DNA of 38,226 nucleotides from Candidatus Gastranaerophilales bacterium (GTDB taxonomy: Bacteria > Cyanobacteriota > Vampirovibrionia > Gastranaerophilales > Gastranaerophilaceae). Made by a program: the position numbers and the translations under genes. How positions within the stretch are numbered: the first letter of the stretch is position 1; the number at the start of each line of letters is the position of its first letter. Shown here piece after piece: positions 22,069 to 31,508 of the stretch. The notes beneath the pieces were generated by a model that had not been told where the DNA came from, ran no database searches, and saw nothing but the letters and a program-made list of their open reading frames with translations. The DNA is taken from NCBI GenBank assembly GCA_947588755.1, contig CANPZB010000014.1:1-38226 (forward strand), in the 5' to 3' direction.

Positions 22069-22935
22069 ATGGCAGACACATTACAAGGCGCAGTAGTAAC
22101 CACACAACGATATGATAATAGTATATTGATTGACAATGCAAACTATTTTTTTGACATAGTCAATCAAATAGGAGTACAGCTACAAAGCAATATTACTGAT
22201 AATTGGGTGGAAAATAACACTGCAATTCAAGACCATATAGCTTTAAACCCTTTAACATTGAATTTACGCGGGATATCGGGGGAAAAGGTCTATAAATATG
22301 ACCCTGCGGAAGCTGAAAGGTTACTTGCTCAAGCAAGAATTGAAGCAGTAAAAGCCGGAAACAGTCTTATTACGAATATGTTAGGGCAACTTGGATTAAG
22401 CCGCGCGGCAGATTTATACAATAAACTAGCGCCCTTGGCGATATTATATCCGTCAGTGAGCAATATATCTCAATTAGCCCGTAATGCTTACGATTACGTT
22501 GAAAGTTCATACAACCGTTATAGTACTTTAGTAAATAATTTTTTAGGCAAATCAAACCCCGTAGATAGTTTTCTAGGCACTGAAACAAATATCCCGAGCC
22601 AAACAAGGCTAAGAGAAATCTTTGAACAGTTATCCGCGTTAAGAGCCAGCCGTACTGCATTGGTGGTATCTACACCATACAGCGTATTTTCAAATATGTA
22701 TATTACCTCTTTGGAACTTGTTCAAAATGAGGAAAATTACATCACTGATATCGCTTTAAATCTTAAAAAAATTGAGTTCGCAGAAACAAAAACCGACAAA
22801 GCAGATAACAACGTTTTAGCGCAATATTGCGCTTACGGCAGGGCTCAAGAAAGTAACAACGGTAAGGCGCAAGGGGTCGCAAGTAAAAGTATTGCCGCAA
22901 AGATAATGGACGGCGACAAGACGATTTTTAATTAA
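22069..22935 (+). CDS. Baseplate/Dit-like tail protein, 288 aa
   Basis: The end has VVSTPYSVFSNMYITSLELV and ENYITDIALNLKKIEFAETK, the pattern of Dit-like N-terminal-domain proteins in small contractile baseplates: a conserved FxNMxITSL strand and a last strand with IEFAET. The first 190 residues are mostly helical. It lies directly after the tape measure and before the plug and hub. Probably links tube and baseplate centre. Confidence 0.65.
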   Translation: MADTLQGAVVTTQRYDNSILIDNANYFFDIVNQIGVQLQSNITDNWVENNTAIQDHIALNPLTLNLRGISGEKVYKYDPAEAERLLAQARIEAVKAGNSLITNMLGQLGLSRAADLYNKLAPLAILYPSVSNISQLARNAYDYVESSYNRYSTLVNNFLGKSNPVDSFLGTETNIPSQTRLREIFEQLSALRASRTALVVSTPYSVFSNMYITSLELVQNEENYITDIALNLKKIEFAETKTDKADNNVLAQYCAYGRAQESNNGKAQGVASKSIAAKIMDGDKTIFN

Positions 22936-22949
22936 GAAATTTTATAACC

Positions 22950-23294
22950 ATGCAAATAATAACATCTTTAACAAATGAGCCAAAGCAACGATGTCAATTA
23001 GTTTTAGAAAATAACGAAACTGTTGATTTCCGGCTATATTATTTAAGTCGAATGCAAAGTTGGTATTACGACTTTACTTATCGCGATTTGACGGTTAAGT
23101 GTTCAAAAGTCGTTTTAACTCCGAACTCCATACGTCAATATCGTAGAATATTACCTTTTGGGCTTGCATTTATTGCAGACAGTGAAGTACAACCCTTTTC
23201 AATAACAGATTTTTCAGACGGCAGAGTGCAATTAGCAATTTTGAATTTTCAAGAAGTTCAAGATGTTGAAGAAACGATTTTTAACACATTATGA
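22950..23294 (+). CDS. Baseplate plug-like protein (Pam3 gp18 type), 114 aa
   Basis: Small beta-rich domain: RCQLVLENNETVDFRLYYLS, QSWYYDFTYRDLTVKCSKV, IRQYRRILPFGLAFIAD and the acidic end. The strand pair FRLYYLSRMQSWYYDF matches the plug family of Pam3-like baseplates in my recollection. It overlaps the hub by 4 nt. It would close the lower end of the tube until contraction. Confidence 0.6.
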   Translation: MQIITSLTNEPKQRCQLVLENNETVDFRLYYLSRMQSWYYDFTYRDLTVKCSKVVLTPNSIRQYRRILPFGLAFIADSEVQPFSITDFSDGRVQLAILNFQEVQDVEETIFNTL

Positions 23295-24664
23295 TTAAAT
23301 TTCAAGCAACATATAGGGTCACAATATATACACAAAATGAAACTATAACTGTGGGTTATCCTTTAACTTGCAAATTTAACGTTACAAGAGGGGTATTTTC
23401 AGAAGCTAGCAAAGCAACCATCCAATTATATAACTTAGCCCCCGCAACGCGCGAAAAAATCTTTCAAGACTGTTTTACTTTAGACGAGAGCCAATGGAAA
23501 TATGTACATCTGGAAGCAGGGTATAATAATAGTCTTTCGCTAATATTCAAAGGCAGGATTTTACAAGCATATTCAAACCGGTCAGGCGGTCAAACAGATG
23601 TTATAACTGAAATACAAGCGCAAGCCTTGGATGTGTTCGATTGTCAAAGTTCATATTACTTTGCCGCCGGCACAACTTACAAAGATGCTTATAATATCAT
23701 GGCATCGGATATGCCAAATGTAACGATTGGCAATACCGGTAATATTGAGGGTAGTTTTCTTACTGCCACAACTTTTGACGGAAATACACATGAGCAGTTA
23801 AATAAACTCACCGGCGGACATACCTTTGTTGACAACGGGGTATTAAATACAATCATGGACAATGAGGCAATTGATGTTCCCGTACCGGTGATTGACGATA
23901 CAAACGGGTTATTAGAAACTCCGCGCCGTCGTGATGCAAATTTGGAAATTTCAATGCTGTTTGAACCTACATTAATCGTAGGTCAATTGTTAGAGATAAA
24001 ATCGACAGTATCGCCAAATTTTAACGGTCAATATAAAGTAATCGGGTTTACGCACGACTGTTTAATATCGGCATCGCAAGCAGGAACAAGACGAACAAAT
24101 GTAAGTTTATGGATTGGAGCACTTTTACCGGGGGCGGATGTAGCATTATCTCAAAATCCGGATGCCGGATTTAACAAAGTTAAAGGCGATAAAATAGCGA
24201 TTGTAAACGAGCAACAACCCTCAGCGGTAAGGGAAGTTTACAGATATTTGCAAAAAAATGCCGGAAAAATTCCGGATACTCAAATTACAAAAAGTATTTC
24301 ATGGAAACAAATGATAGGCAATAATAATACTGATGCCGAGCGAGTGTCACAATGCACGTTATCAGTATTAACGAACGTTTATAACACTGCGCAAACAATG
24401 CAAAATGTTATAAATAAGTATTATCCCGGAAAAAAAATCACTATAAATAGCGGGTGGCGCTCAACGCGAAATAATTCATCTTGCAACGGAAAGCCGACAT
24501 CAAGGCACTTGCAAGGGCTTGCTATTGATTTTACGATTGGCGGAGTTACTCCATATAGCGTATATAAACTTATGAGCCAAATATGGAATGGCTGGGTTGG
24601 CAGATATGCGACCTTTACGCACGTACAGATTAATAGCAGCAAAGGAAAAGCAAACGACAGATAA
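23291..24664 (+). CDS. Baseplate hub fused to M15 peptidase, 457 aa
   Basis: Residues 1-270 look like a hub of the E217 gp41/Pam3 type (FNVTRGVFSEASKATIQLYN, FKGRILQAYSNRSGGQTDVI, VGQLLEIKSTVSPNFNGQYK, VIGFTHDCLIS). The C-terminus (about 350-457) is an M15-type D-Ala-D-Ala carboxypeptidase/endopeptidase domain: INSGWRSTRNN, then SRHLQGLAIDF (His at about 405, Asp at about 412) and TFTHVQI (His at about 442), the three zinc ligands. It would open peptidoglycan at the injection site. The middle (about 300-350) is a linker. Confidence 0.82.
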   Translation: MIKFQATYRVTIYTQNETITVGYPLTCKFNVTRGVFSEASKATIQLYNLAPATREKIFQDCFTLDESQWKYVHLEAGYNNSLSLIFKGRILQAYSNRSGGQTDVITEIQAQALDVFDCQSSYYFAAGTTYKDAYNIMASDMPNVTIGNTGNIEGSFLTATTFDGNTHEQLNKLTGGHTFVDNGVLNTIMDNEAIDVPVPVIDDTNGLLETPRRRDANLEISMLFEPTLIVGQLLEIKSTVSPNFNGQYKVIGFTHDCLISASQAGTRRTNVSLWIGALLPGADVALSQNPDAGFNKVKGDKIAIVNEQQPSAVREVYRYLQKNAGKIPDTQITKSISWKQMIGNNNTDAERVSQCTLSVLTNVYNTAQTMQNVINKYYPGKKITINSGWRSTRNNSSCNGKPTSRHLQGLAIDFTIGGVTPYSVYKLMSQIWNGWVGRYATFTHVQINSSKGKANDR

Positions 24665-24666
24665 TA

Positions 24667-25287
24667 ATGAATATATCGAACAAGTTTAATCAAATAAGCA
24701 GTCCGGCGGATTTAGGCACGACGTTAAAAATGCAGGGTCAAAATACGGCAGAGCAGTTAAATTGTATGCGAATTGGTATAATTCAAAGTTTTGATGCGGA
24801 AAGTTTAACTGTCGAAGTTTTATTGACTGATAAAAAATTGCTTGGATTAAACAAAGACGGTAGTCAAAATGTACGAAATTACGCGCTTATAAATGCAAAA
24901 GTCTGTTATTGTAGCCCTTTCATGAGTTTTCCGATAAACAGAGGGGATGAATGTGTTGTATTATTTTCCGACAGGGAACTGGAAAGCTGGTTTACAACCG
25001 GCGAACCGTCAGCACCGAAATATTCAAGAATGCACGATTTAACCGATGCGGTAGCTATTATAGGGATAAGGTCATTACCTAAAGTAATACAGATTTTAGC
25101 GGATTGTTTAAACTTATTTTACGGTCAATCGAATATAGCCTTGAGTGAATCAAATATTAATATAACTTCTCCGCTTGTACAAGTAGCAAATTTAGAAGCT
25201 ATGAACGGAGCAAGCGGCAGTATTATTGACAGTCAAGGTAAAACGCTTGCGACAGTTAAAGCAGGGATTGTGACAGAGATTTTATAA
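24667..25287 (+). CDS. Baseplate spike/puncturing protein (Gp138-N type), 206 aa
   Basis: CMRIGIIQSFDAESLTVEVL and PFMSFPINRGDECVVLFSDR match the OB-fold start of Gp138-type spike proteins. The end (NIALSESNINITSPLVQVAN and following) has the repeated beta pattern of a spike needle. ESWFTTGEPSAPKYSRMHDL is the usual link between the two. It forms the trimeric tip below the hub and pierces the outer membrane, which supports a Gram-negative-type host envelope. Confidence 0.8.
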   Translation: MNISNKFNQISSPADLGTTLKMQGQNTAEQLNCMRIGIIQSFDAESLTVEVLLTDKKLLGLNKDGSQNVRNYALINAKVCYCSPFMSFPINRGDECVVLFSDRELESWFTTGEPSAPKYSRMHDLTDAVAIIGIRSLPKVIQILADCLNLFYGQSNIALSESNINITSPLVQVANLEAMNGASGSIIDSQGKTLATVKAGIVTEIL

Positions 25288-25656
25288 ATGAAAGTACGAA
25301 ATTTAGATAAAAACGGCGACTGGACTTTTGGACAGTCGACCTCAAATTATGCGCGTAATGCTTACGCAGTGGCGCTGGATATTAAAATGAAACTCCGCGA
25401 ATGGTACGGCGATTGTTTTTTTGCATTACAAAACGGTATACCTTATCCGATTCGATTGGGGTCACACAATCAGAAAAATTTAATGGATACAGATATATAT
25501 AATATAGCCGCGAGCGTGACCGGAGTAATTCGTATTTTTAATTTTAAAAGCAGCTTAATTGGCAGGGTGTATCAGTGTTCGTTTAATGTTTATCAACAGT
25601 ATTCAACGGAAACATTAAATATAGAGTTTGACGCACAAGATATAAATAATTTTTAG
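25288..25656 (+). CDS. Baseplate wedge protein (gpW/gp25-like), 122 aa
   Basis: WTFGQSTSNYARNAYAVALD, then IKMKLREWYGDCFFALQNGI and DIYNIAASVTGVIRIFNFKS, with a final strand ending NIEFDAQDINNF. This matches the small gp25/GpW-like wedge group, shaped differently from T4 gp25 but in the same place before gpJ. Start is one base after the spike stop. It joins the sheath end to the J protein. Confidence 0.75.
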   Translation: MKVRNLDKNGDWTFGQSTSNYARNAYAVALDIKMKLREWYGDCFFALQNGIPYPIRLGSHNQKNLMDTDIYNIAASVTGVIRIFNFKSSLIGRVYQCSFNVYQQYSTETLNIEFDAQDINNF

Positions 25657-25665
25657 GGGGTACGA

Positions 25666-26877
25666 ATGCCGGAAGGTATAACAGACATAGGACTTGAGCT
25701 TGACGATTATAATACATTATTAAGCAATATCCAAAATAATTTTACAAATATTTATGCCCAAGACGGAGATGAGATAAATTTTGGGTCGGAAACACCCGAC
25801 GGACAGCTGACAAATATAATTGCCCAAATGGGTAATGATATCAGAGAATTGTATCAAGATGTTTACAATTCTTTTGACCCCGAAAAATGCACGGGTGTTG
25901 TACAAGATAGCCGATATGCACTCAATTATTTAACTCGTGAAGGCGGCACATATACTATTCAAAATATAGATATTACCGTAAATAGAACGGTAACCCTTGA
26001 AGGCTTAGACAGTGCCTATAACGACCCTAGTGCAGCATCCTATACTGTTTCAGATAACGCAGGGAATTTATGGTATCTAATTGATACCGTAACTTTAGAA
26101 AACGGAACAAGGTCATTGCCTTTTCGTTCGCAGAATTTGGGGTTAGTACAGCCTGTAATCGGAACAATAACAAACCAAGTAACAAAAAAATTAGGGGTTT
26201 TATCTGTCAATAATTCGGTAGCTCCTACAACTTTAGGGGTAACGCAAGAATCAGATTTGAATTTTTATTTAAGACGGAATCGGTCAACAGCCAAAAAAGG
26301 TCAGAACAATTTAGATGCGATGCTGGGGCAGATTTTAGACTTAGACGGGGTCAGCGATGCTACTTGCTGGGTTAATGACAGTCCGACAGATACAGACGAA
26401 ACGGGCACCCCACCTTTGACAGTTTGGATAATAGTTGAGGGTGGTGCTAACTCGGATATTGCCGATGTTATTTATGCAAACGCATCGGGATTACCGACAA
26501 GAGGTGATGTAAGCGTGGATGTTCCTGCGGTATCAGGTCAAGTATTCCCGGTTAATTTTGACCGTGCAAACCCTGTACCGTTATACATAAAGTTTAATTT
26601 CAAGCTAACGGCAGAATTATCAGCAGTCAATTTTGACGGCATAAAATCTGATATGGTTGAAAACTTAGTTTATAAACTGAATGAAACGGCAGAAACATCA
26701 AAGATAACAGAAATAGCAAGCCAAGCGATATTAGCAAACGGTGGAGGGGGATATGCCTTAGATGTTCAAATTTCATTGGATAATCAGACTTGGACTGATT
26801 ATATACCCAGCTCATCTTTAAAGAATAAATTTGTTGTCGATAATACCCGAATAACTATAACAACCGAAGAAGAATAA
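25666..26877 (+). CDS. Baseplate J-like protein, 403 aa
   Basis: Opening GIELDDYNTLLSNIQNNFTN-type sequence, SETPDGQLTNIIAQMGNDIR and RYALNYLTREGGTYT, then the SDLNFYLRRNRSTAKKGQNN segment (Rx(S/T) helix) and LPTRGDVSVDVPAVSGQVFP, all typical of baseplate J proteins of medium length. AGGGGG precedes the ATG. It forms the wedges around the hub and transmits the contraction signal from the fibres. Confidence 0.9.
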   Translation: MPEGITDIGLELDDYNTLLSNIQNNFTNIYAQDGDEINFGSETPDGQLTNIIAQMGNDIRELYQDVYNSFDPEKCTGVVQDSRYALNYLTREGGTYTIQNIDITVNRTVTLEGLDSAYNDPSAASYTVSDNAGNLWYLIDTVTLENGTRSLPFRSQNLGLVQPVIGTITNQVTKKLGVLSVNNSVAPTTLGVTQESDLNFYLRRNRSTAKKGQNNLDAMLGQILDLDGVSDATCWVNDSPTDTDETGTPPLTVWIIVEGGANSDIADVIYANASGLPTRGDVSVDVPAVSGQVFPVNFDRANPVPLYIKFNFKLTAELSAVNFDGIKSDMVENLVYKLNETAETSKITEIASQAILANGGGGYALDVQISLDNQTWTDYIPSSSLKNKFVVDNTRITITTEEE

Positions 26878-27516
26878 ATGGAAAATTATATACAGATTTT
26901 ATTAGATTTTGAAAAATATTACGCAAACTTGCTGATTGTGCAATATAACGGAAAACCAAAGGCTATGGCAACGATAAAATTATTTGTTGATTTACTTTGG
27001 TGCAATATGGTTTTATTGCAAATACGAGACGGTTTCGATTGGAAAACTGCCGTCGGTAATCAGCTGGATATTATCGGGGCATGGTTAGGTGTAGATAGAT
27101 TTTACAACGGTCAATTATTCGATTTTCACCCGTGGTTTGCACTTATCGACTGGAACAAAGAGCCTGACAATTTGCAAGGAGGATTTTCAACTTTTGAAAC
27201 TTTTGAGAGTGTAGAGGGCGGTTTTTTAGGTTACGAAGTAGTTTTACCGACAAAAAATAAAATGGTTGATACTGCTTTTAGGATGATGATTGGTTTAAAA
27301 ATAATTAAAAACAATCTGAATATGACCGCCAAAAATATAGATAATGCAATTTGGAATTACTTTAGCGGACAAGTTTATACAGTATGGGAACCCCACAAAC
27401 TGATTTATTACTATTCTTCAACACTAACCGAGGTAATGCAAGTAGCATTAAGTAAAGATGTTTTACCCGTACCGACAGGGTGTCAAATTGAATTAAGGGA
27501 GATTATAAATGACTGA
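26878..27516 (+). CDS. Baseplate wedge/fibre-network protein (DUF2612), 212 aa
   Basis: FEKYYANLLIVQYNGKPKAM, then ATIKLFVDLLWCNMVLLQIR and AVGNQLDIIGAWLGVDRFY, followed by FRMMIGLKIIKNNLNMTAKN, are hallmarks of DUF2612, which takes the place of P2 gpI. It joins baseplate wedge to tail fibre. It begins directly after gene J and its stop overlaps the fibre start by 8 nt. Confidence 0.88.
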   Translation: MENYIQILLDFEKYYANLLIVQYNGKPKAMATIKLFVDLLWCNMVLLQIRDGFDWKTAVGNQLDIIGAWLGVDRFYNGQLFDFHPWFALIDWNKEPDNLQGGFSTFETFESVEGGFLGYEVVLPTKNKMVDTAFRMMIGLKIIKNNLNMTAKNIDNAIWNYFSGQVYTVWEPHKLIYYYSSTLTEVMQVALSKDVLPVPTGCQIELREIIND

Positions 27517-30500
27517 GAATTTACAACGTGTAACGGCTGAGATTTTCGCCGGCAATGCAGATAAAACAAAAGTGGGACAATTTGGCTCGGCTTTGATTGG
27601 CTCAAAAGTAGAAACAACCGACGTATCAGAAATACAGAGTTTACCTGCATATACTTTGGGTTGGTCACAAGCGGTTTTAACATCGAGAAATTATCCGACG
27701 TATCAAGAAATGAACGGCGTTATGAAAGTCATGTCATATCAAACCGCTTACACGATGCAAAAGGGGATGCCCGAATATGACCCGAATACCACATATTATA
27801 CAGGCGATATGTGTAAAGGGATTAAAACAAATATAATTTATTATTCAAGGACGGATAATAATCTTGGTAACGATCCTACAACAAGCCCAACCTTTTGGGG
27901 TGAATTTAAGGGAACGGTTAATATTCCTGCTACAAATTATATATCTGAAATGAGCGCAGATATAACATATGGCGGAAATCAAATAAATATACCCGTAATG
28001 ACTTTATACGCCCCAAATGGCAGAAATGCGGATAATACTTTAATCAATCAGATAGTTACGACTTCGGCGAATACGTTTGAGGTTACGGGTCAAGGCAAAT
28101 ACACGTTATTTTATAACGGTGAAGCCAACAACCTTTTATTATCCATAAACTATGCAAAAAGAACGGATAAAGAACCGCCTATCGTATTTCAAAACGATGT
28201 TTGGTATAAAACTGATAATTTCATGTATTATAACGCAACTATCTTCCCTAATTACACTGCATCTGATGATGTTAATGTAACGGAAGCGGGTATTGTATCA
28301 AATTTAGGCACATTAGCGTTAGATGTAGCTTGGAATGTAGGAAAAACACCGACTTTTAATATAGATTTTACAACGGGTAACGATGTTTTTACAACTCAAT
28401 CTTTGTTTAGTTTACCCTTTGCAGATGCTATAATTGAAAACTTACAGCTTAATGTATCTTTATACGGAAATTCATATACCGTTAGTTATTATCCGACTGT
28501 TTACAGCGGTTCTTACAGCTTAACCAATACAAAGACTACATATAGCTATACCATAAATGGTGAAGATACAATATATTCATCACAGCCTATTACAAATGGT
28601 TTAACCGTATATAATGACACTGATTTAACACAGAATGCCGGAGTAGTAACTCAACTTTCAGAAAGTGAAGTAACTATCAGTGTGATTCAAACCGTATATG
28701 ACGGAGAATTTTCGTTATCATCATCGGGTAATTATTATACTTATACTTTTGGTGATGAAGGTACTTTTTACACTTCCGCCCCACTTGCACAAGATGTAGT
28801 TGTATATACAAATACGGGCTTAAGTGAAGTTTACGGAACGGTGGCAAGTGTCTCAGGTTCAACTGTTCTTGTACAAACAGAAAATACTGTTTATTCGGGT
28901 AATTTTGTTCAAAATCAGAATATATCATTATACACATATACTTTCGGAGGTACAACCGTTTATACAAATGCCTCTTTGTCTAATAATCTTAAAGTTTATT
29001 CAGATGAGGGACTGGACGATTTATACGGTGTAGTAAAAGAAGTAACAGTTACAAATATAATAGTACAAAGTGCAGGAACATCAACGGGTTACGTAGGGCA
29101 AGGAGGAAGCCAATTTGTTGCACCGGATGTAACAATATATTCGGATGTAGATTTAAAACAAAACGCAGGAACATCAACGGGTGATAATGCAACTTACACA
29201 GGGGTTTATCAACGGAGTAAGATTGGTAATTTAAACTACGATGTAGCCGCAGGAACAAAATACACAGGAAGTTTGAGCTATAACGGCACATCTTATAGTT
29301 TAAATCTCAATAGCACAGGAACAAGTTTAATAACGACCAATGAGCCGTATTCATATACTATAACAGTAACTTTAGGGGGTAGTAGTGCCTTTTTAGGTAG
29401 TTTTGATTTGACAGGGGTAACAATCCCCTCGGTTTGGACATGGAATAACTTTAACAATCCTAAGCCAAACTGGCTAAAAGCGCCTTTGGTTGAGCTTGGG
29501 GATATAACCATAACCAATGGTCGAATTACGGAGCTTAATATAAATGAGCCGATTGAACTTGCTAAAATCACCGATATAAAAGACTTGGCAGACAAAGACT
29601 TAATAAATACTCATAGAATATCTGATTGTGTTTTAAGTTATATAGAACCAATGAGCTTTCAAAACTCTGCTTCAAGTGCGGAAATAACTTTACCCACAGA
29701 AACACGAGTACTTTTTGCCGACGGCAGAAACACTGATAATACGGTTAAAAGCATACCTATCACAACCGTAGAGCCTTTGACATTAACGATAGACAAATAT
29801 TCACAAAGCAATAATATCATATATTTACAATACATAAACAAGACATTAAGTTTACAATATACAGATGCCGCATATTACTTCGAGCAAGACGACGAGCCGG
29901 AGGATGCAACAAACACGAATATCCAATATATATGGCGTTCTTTGGCGAAAAACCAATGGTTTACAGGGAATGTGAACGGCTGGAAACAAATTTATGCGGT
30001 AAAAGTAGGCGAGTTCACGGGTTCTTTAGAAAATTACATCACCGGCTTAACAGTTGAAAGTCCTATTAGAATCGACGGGGGGAATTTTGTCAAAAAGACC
30101 GGCGATACTATGACTGGGACTTTAATAATTACAAAAAATGAATTTCATTCAAGCAATATTATATTAGCAAATCCTGCAATAGATTGGTCAACTACAACAA
30201 ATGCAACCGAATGGATAAATATGACATTTAAAGATAATATTGATGAAGAATATGATATAGGTCATTTTTCAGTAGGACATCTACCAGATGGCGGTAGACA
30301 AATCCACATGAATCTGGCTAATCCAACTAATAATACACAATATCAGGCAACTCTTGGAGTAGGATATCATCCGGACGGAACTACATATACAGTAAGTCCG
30401 ACACCGATAGCGACATCAAACGGGAATGAAATAGCGACAACTAAATGGGTTAGAACCTACGGAACAGCTAATGGTGGTTTCACCTCTTTTAATAAAAATA

Positions 30501-30769
30501 CAAATGGATATATAAAATTTGCAAATGGTATTATTATTCAGTGGGGTTATGCTAAATTTCTTAAAACAGGAACGAAAATAACTTTACCAACTGCATATAC
30601 AAATGCAAATTATTCTATTGTTTTTGGTGGAGAGGGTGGATCAACCGCTTGGGTTGTAGGTGCTATGTTAACATCAGGAACAAGAACAAACACTACATTT
30701 ACCGCACACGGTTGGCAAGAAGGTTCTACTGTTGATAAGTGGTGTTATTGGATAACTATTGGGTATTAA
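27509..30769 (+). CDS. Tail fibre with invertible C-terminal tip, 1086 aa
   Basis: The N-terminus attaches to the baseplate; residues about 90-130 include a CBM5/12-like piece (YDPNTTYYTGDMCKGI ... WGEF). Residues about 330-530 contain three repeats of about 62 residues (TVYSGSYSL, TVYDGEFSL, TVYSGNFVQ starts, each with YTYTF/YSYTI and VYxDxxL parts). Residues 956-986 are encoded by a 92-bp inverted repeat (VSPTPIATSNGNEIATTKWV core, a common fibre joint). The last 100 residues, the present tip, have the gp53-like end: ANGIIIQWGYAKF, ITLPTAYTNANYSIVFGG and WCYWITIGY. A different tip lies reversed downstream. Confidence 0.92.
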   Translation: MTENLQRVTAEIFAGNADKTKVGQFGSALIGSKVETTDVSEIQSLPAYTLGWSQAVLTSRNYPTYQEMNGVMKVMSYQTAYTMQKGMPEYDPNTTYYTGDMCKGIKTNIIYYSRTDNNLGNDPTTSPTFWGEFKGTVNIPATNYISEMSADITYGGNQINIPVMTLYAPNGRNADNTLINQIVTTSANTFEVTGQGKYTLFYNGEANNLLLSINYAKRTDKEPPIVFQNDVWYKTDNFMYYNATIFPNYTASDDVNVTEAGIVSNLGTLALDVAWNVGKTPTFNIDFTTGNDVFTTQSLFSLPFADAIIENLQLNVSLYGNSYTVSYYPTVYSGSYSLTNTKTTYSYTINGEDTIYSSQPITNGLTVYNDTDLTQNAGVVTQLSESEVTISVIQTVYDGEFSLSSSGNYYTYTFGDEGTFYTSAPLAQDVVVYTNTGLSEVYGTVASVSGSTVLVQTENTVYSGNFVQNQNISLYTYTFGGTTVYTNASLSNNLKVYSDEGLDDLYGVVKEVTVTNIIVQSAGTSTGYVGQGGSQFVAPDVTIYSDVDLKQNAGTSTGDNATYTGVYQRSKIGNLNYDVAAGTKYTGSLSYNGTSYSLNLNSTGTSLITTNEPYSYTITVTLGGSSAFLGSFDLTGVTIPSVWTWNNFNNPKPNWLKAPLVELGDITITNGRITELNINEPIELAKITDIKDLADKDLINTHRISDCVLSYIEPMSFQNSASSAEITLPTETRVLFADGRNTDNTVKSIPITTVEPLTLTIDKYSQSNNIIYLQYINKTLSLQYTDAAYYFEQDDEPEDATNTNIQYIWRSLAKNQWFTGNVNGWKQIYAVKVGEFTGSLENYITGLTVESPIRIDGGNFVKKTGDTMTGTLIITKNEFHSSNIILANPAIDWSTTTNATEWINMTFKDNIDEEYDIGHFSVGHLPDGGRQIHMNLANPTNNTQYQATLGVGYHPDGTTYTVSPTPIATSNGNEIATTKWVRTYGTANGGFTSFNKNTNGYIKFANGIIIQWGYAKFLKTGTKITLPTAYTNANYSIVFGGEGGSTAWVVGAMLTSGTRTNTTFTAHGWQEGSTVDKWCYWITIGY
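30375..30466 (+). repeat. Left arm of perfect 92-bp inverted repeat
   Basis: Identical base for base to the reverse complement of 31509-31600. It codes for the conserved joint of the fibre before the tip and ends exactly at a codon boundary. The arm begins with acggaac and ends with acggaaca, and contains a 9-bp direct repeat (atagcgaca, 15 bp apart). Confidence 0.97.
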
Positions 30770-31508
30770 GTCTAATCACTTTCTTTACTTTCGCCATAAA
30801 AATCATTTAATAATTGATTATCACATTCATTAATAAATTCTTGTGTTACTGTAACACCAGTATTTTGTGTTGGTAATTCCTCTGTACCAAAATCAGGTAT
30901 ATTGTAAGTAATTATGGGTACTCCTACCCGTAATCTTGGCAATATATCTGATAAAAAATCTCTAGTTGTTTCATCTTTCATTTTTACTATTCTTTTTATC
31001 CACCCTAAGGAAGTTTCAAAAAATTCAGCTTTAAACTCTTTTTCACGAAATTCAGTATGTTCTTTTTGCCATGCTTCATCTTTTAATACATATTCCGAAC
31101 AGTCATCACGAAGTACATATTCTTTATCTGTGTATTCCGATTTGTCAATATTATATGTTAGTGGGTCTAATTCTTTCTCTGTATAAAATACTATTTTCTC
31201 ATTTTGATATCCTAAATACATTATTTGCTCCCTTCTGCATATACAAAATAAAACAAGAATTGACTTTGAGCATTATAAGATACAGCAACTGTATCGCCTT
31301 GTTTTGCTGGTATCCATACACTAACTCTGCCAGTAATTCCTATAAAATTATCAAATGCTAAACCACTTGTTCTATTATCTAACATTACATAGTTATGCTG
31401 TTGAGCATTCATTCTTAGATAATAATATCCGTTGGCAGGCGCAACGTATGTCGTTCCGCTAGCACCTACTGTTAAATTTTGCCTCTTGCTACTACCGAAT
31501 GGGAACGT
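30467..31508. mobile_element. Invertible fibre-tip segment, 1042 bp
   Basis: Between the inverted arms lie, on plus, the current fibre tip (30467-30769). On minus lie the alternative tip (31508-31221) and its chaperone-like gene (31221-30772), tail to tail with the first. Both tips join the arm at the same codon phase, so inversion gives a clean 986 + 95 residue fibre followed by the chaperone gene. The same logic is known from the Mu G and P1 C segments. No recombinase gene lies next to it or elsewhere in the window. Confidence 0.88.
30772..31221 (-). CDS. Tail-fibre chaperone-like protein B (in silent cassette), 149 aa
   Basis: Has EFREKEFKAEFFETSLGWIK, then RIVKMKDETTRDFLSDILPR and VPIITYNIPDF. 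This aligns with NTFFKIGDYGYYRKIPKGYS and GTFIFYKEPDF in the 202-aa protein at 31642, so the two are distant homologues. The ATG shares its A with the TAA of the alternative tip (TAATG), showing translational coupling. In the present orientation it has no visible promoter. On inversion it would follow the fibre. The assumed role is assembly of the tip B fibre. Confidence 0.7.
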   Translation of the reverse strand: MYLGYQNEKIVFYTEKELDPLTYNIDKSEYTDKEYVLRDDCSEYVLKDEAWQKEHTEFREKEFKAEFFETSLGWIKRIVKMKDETTRDFLSDILPRLRVGVPIITYNIPDFGTEELPTQNTGVTVTQEFINECDNQLLNDFYGESKESD

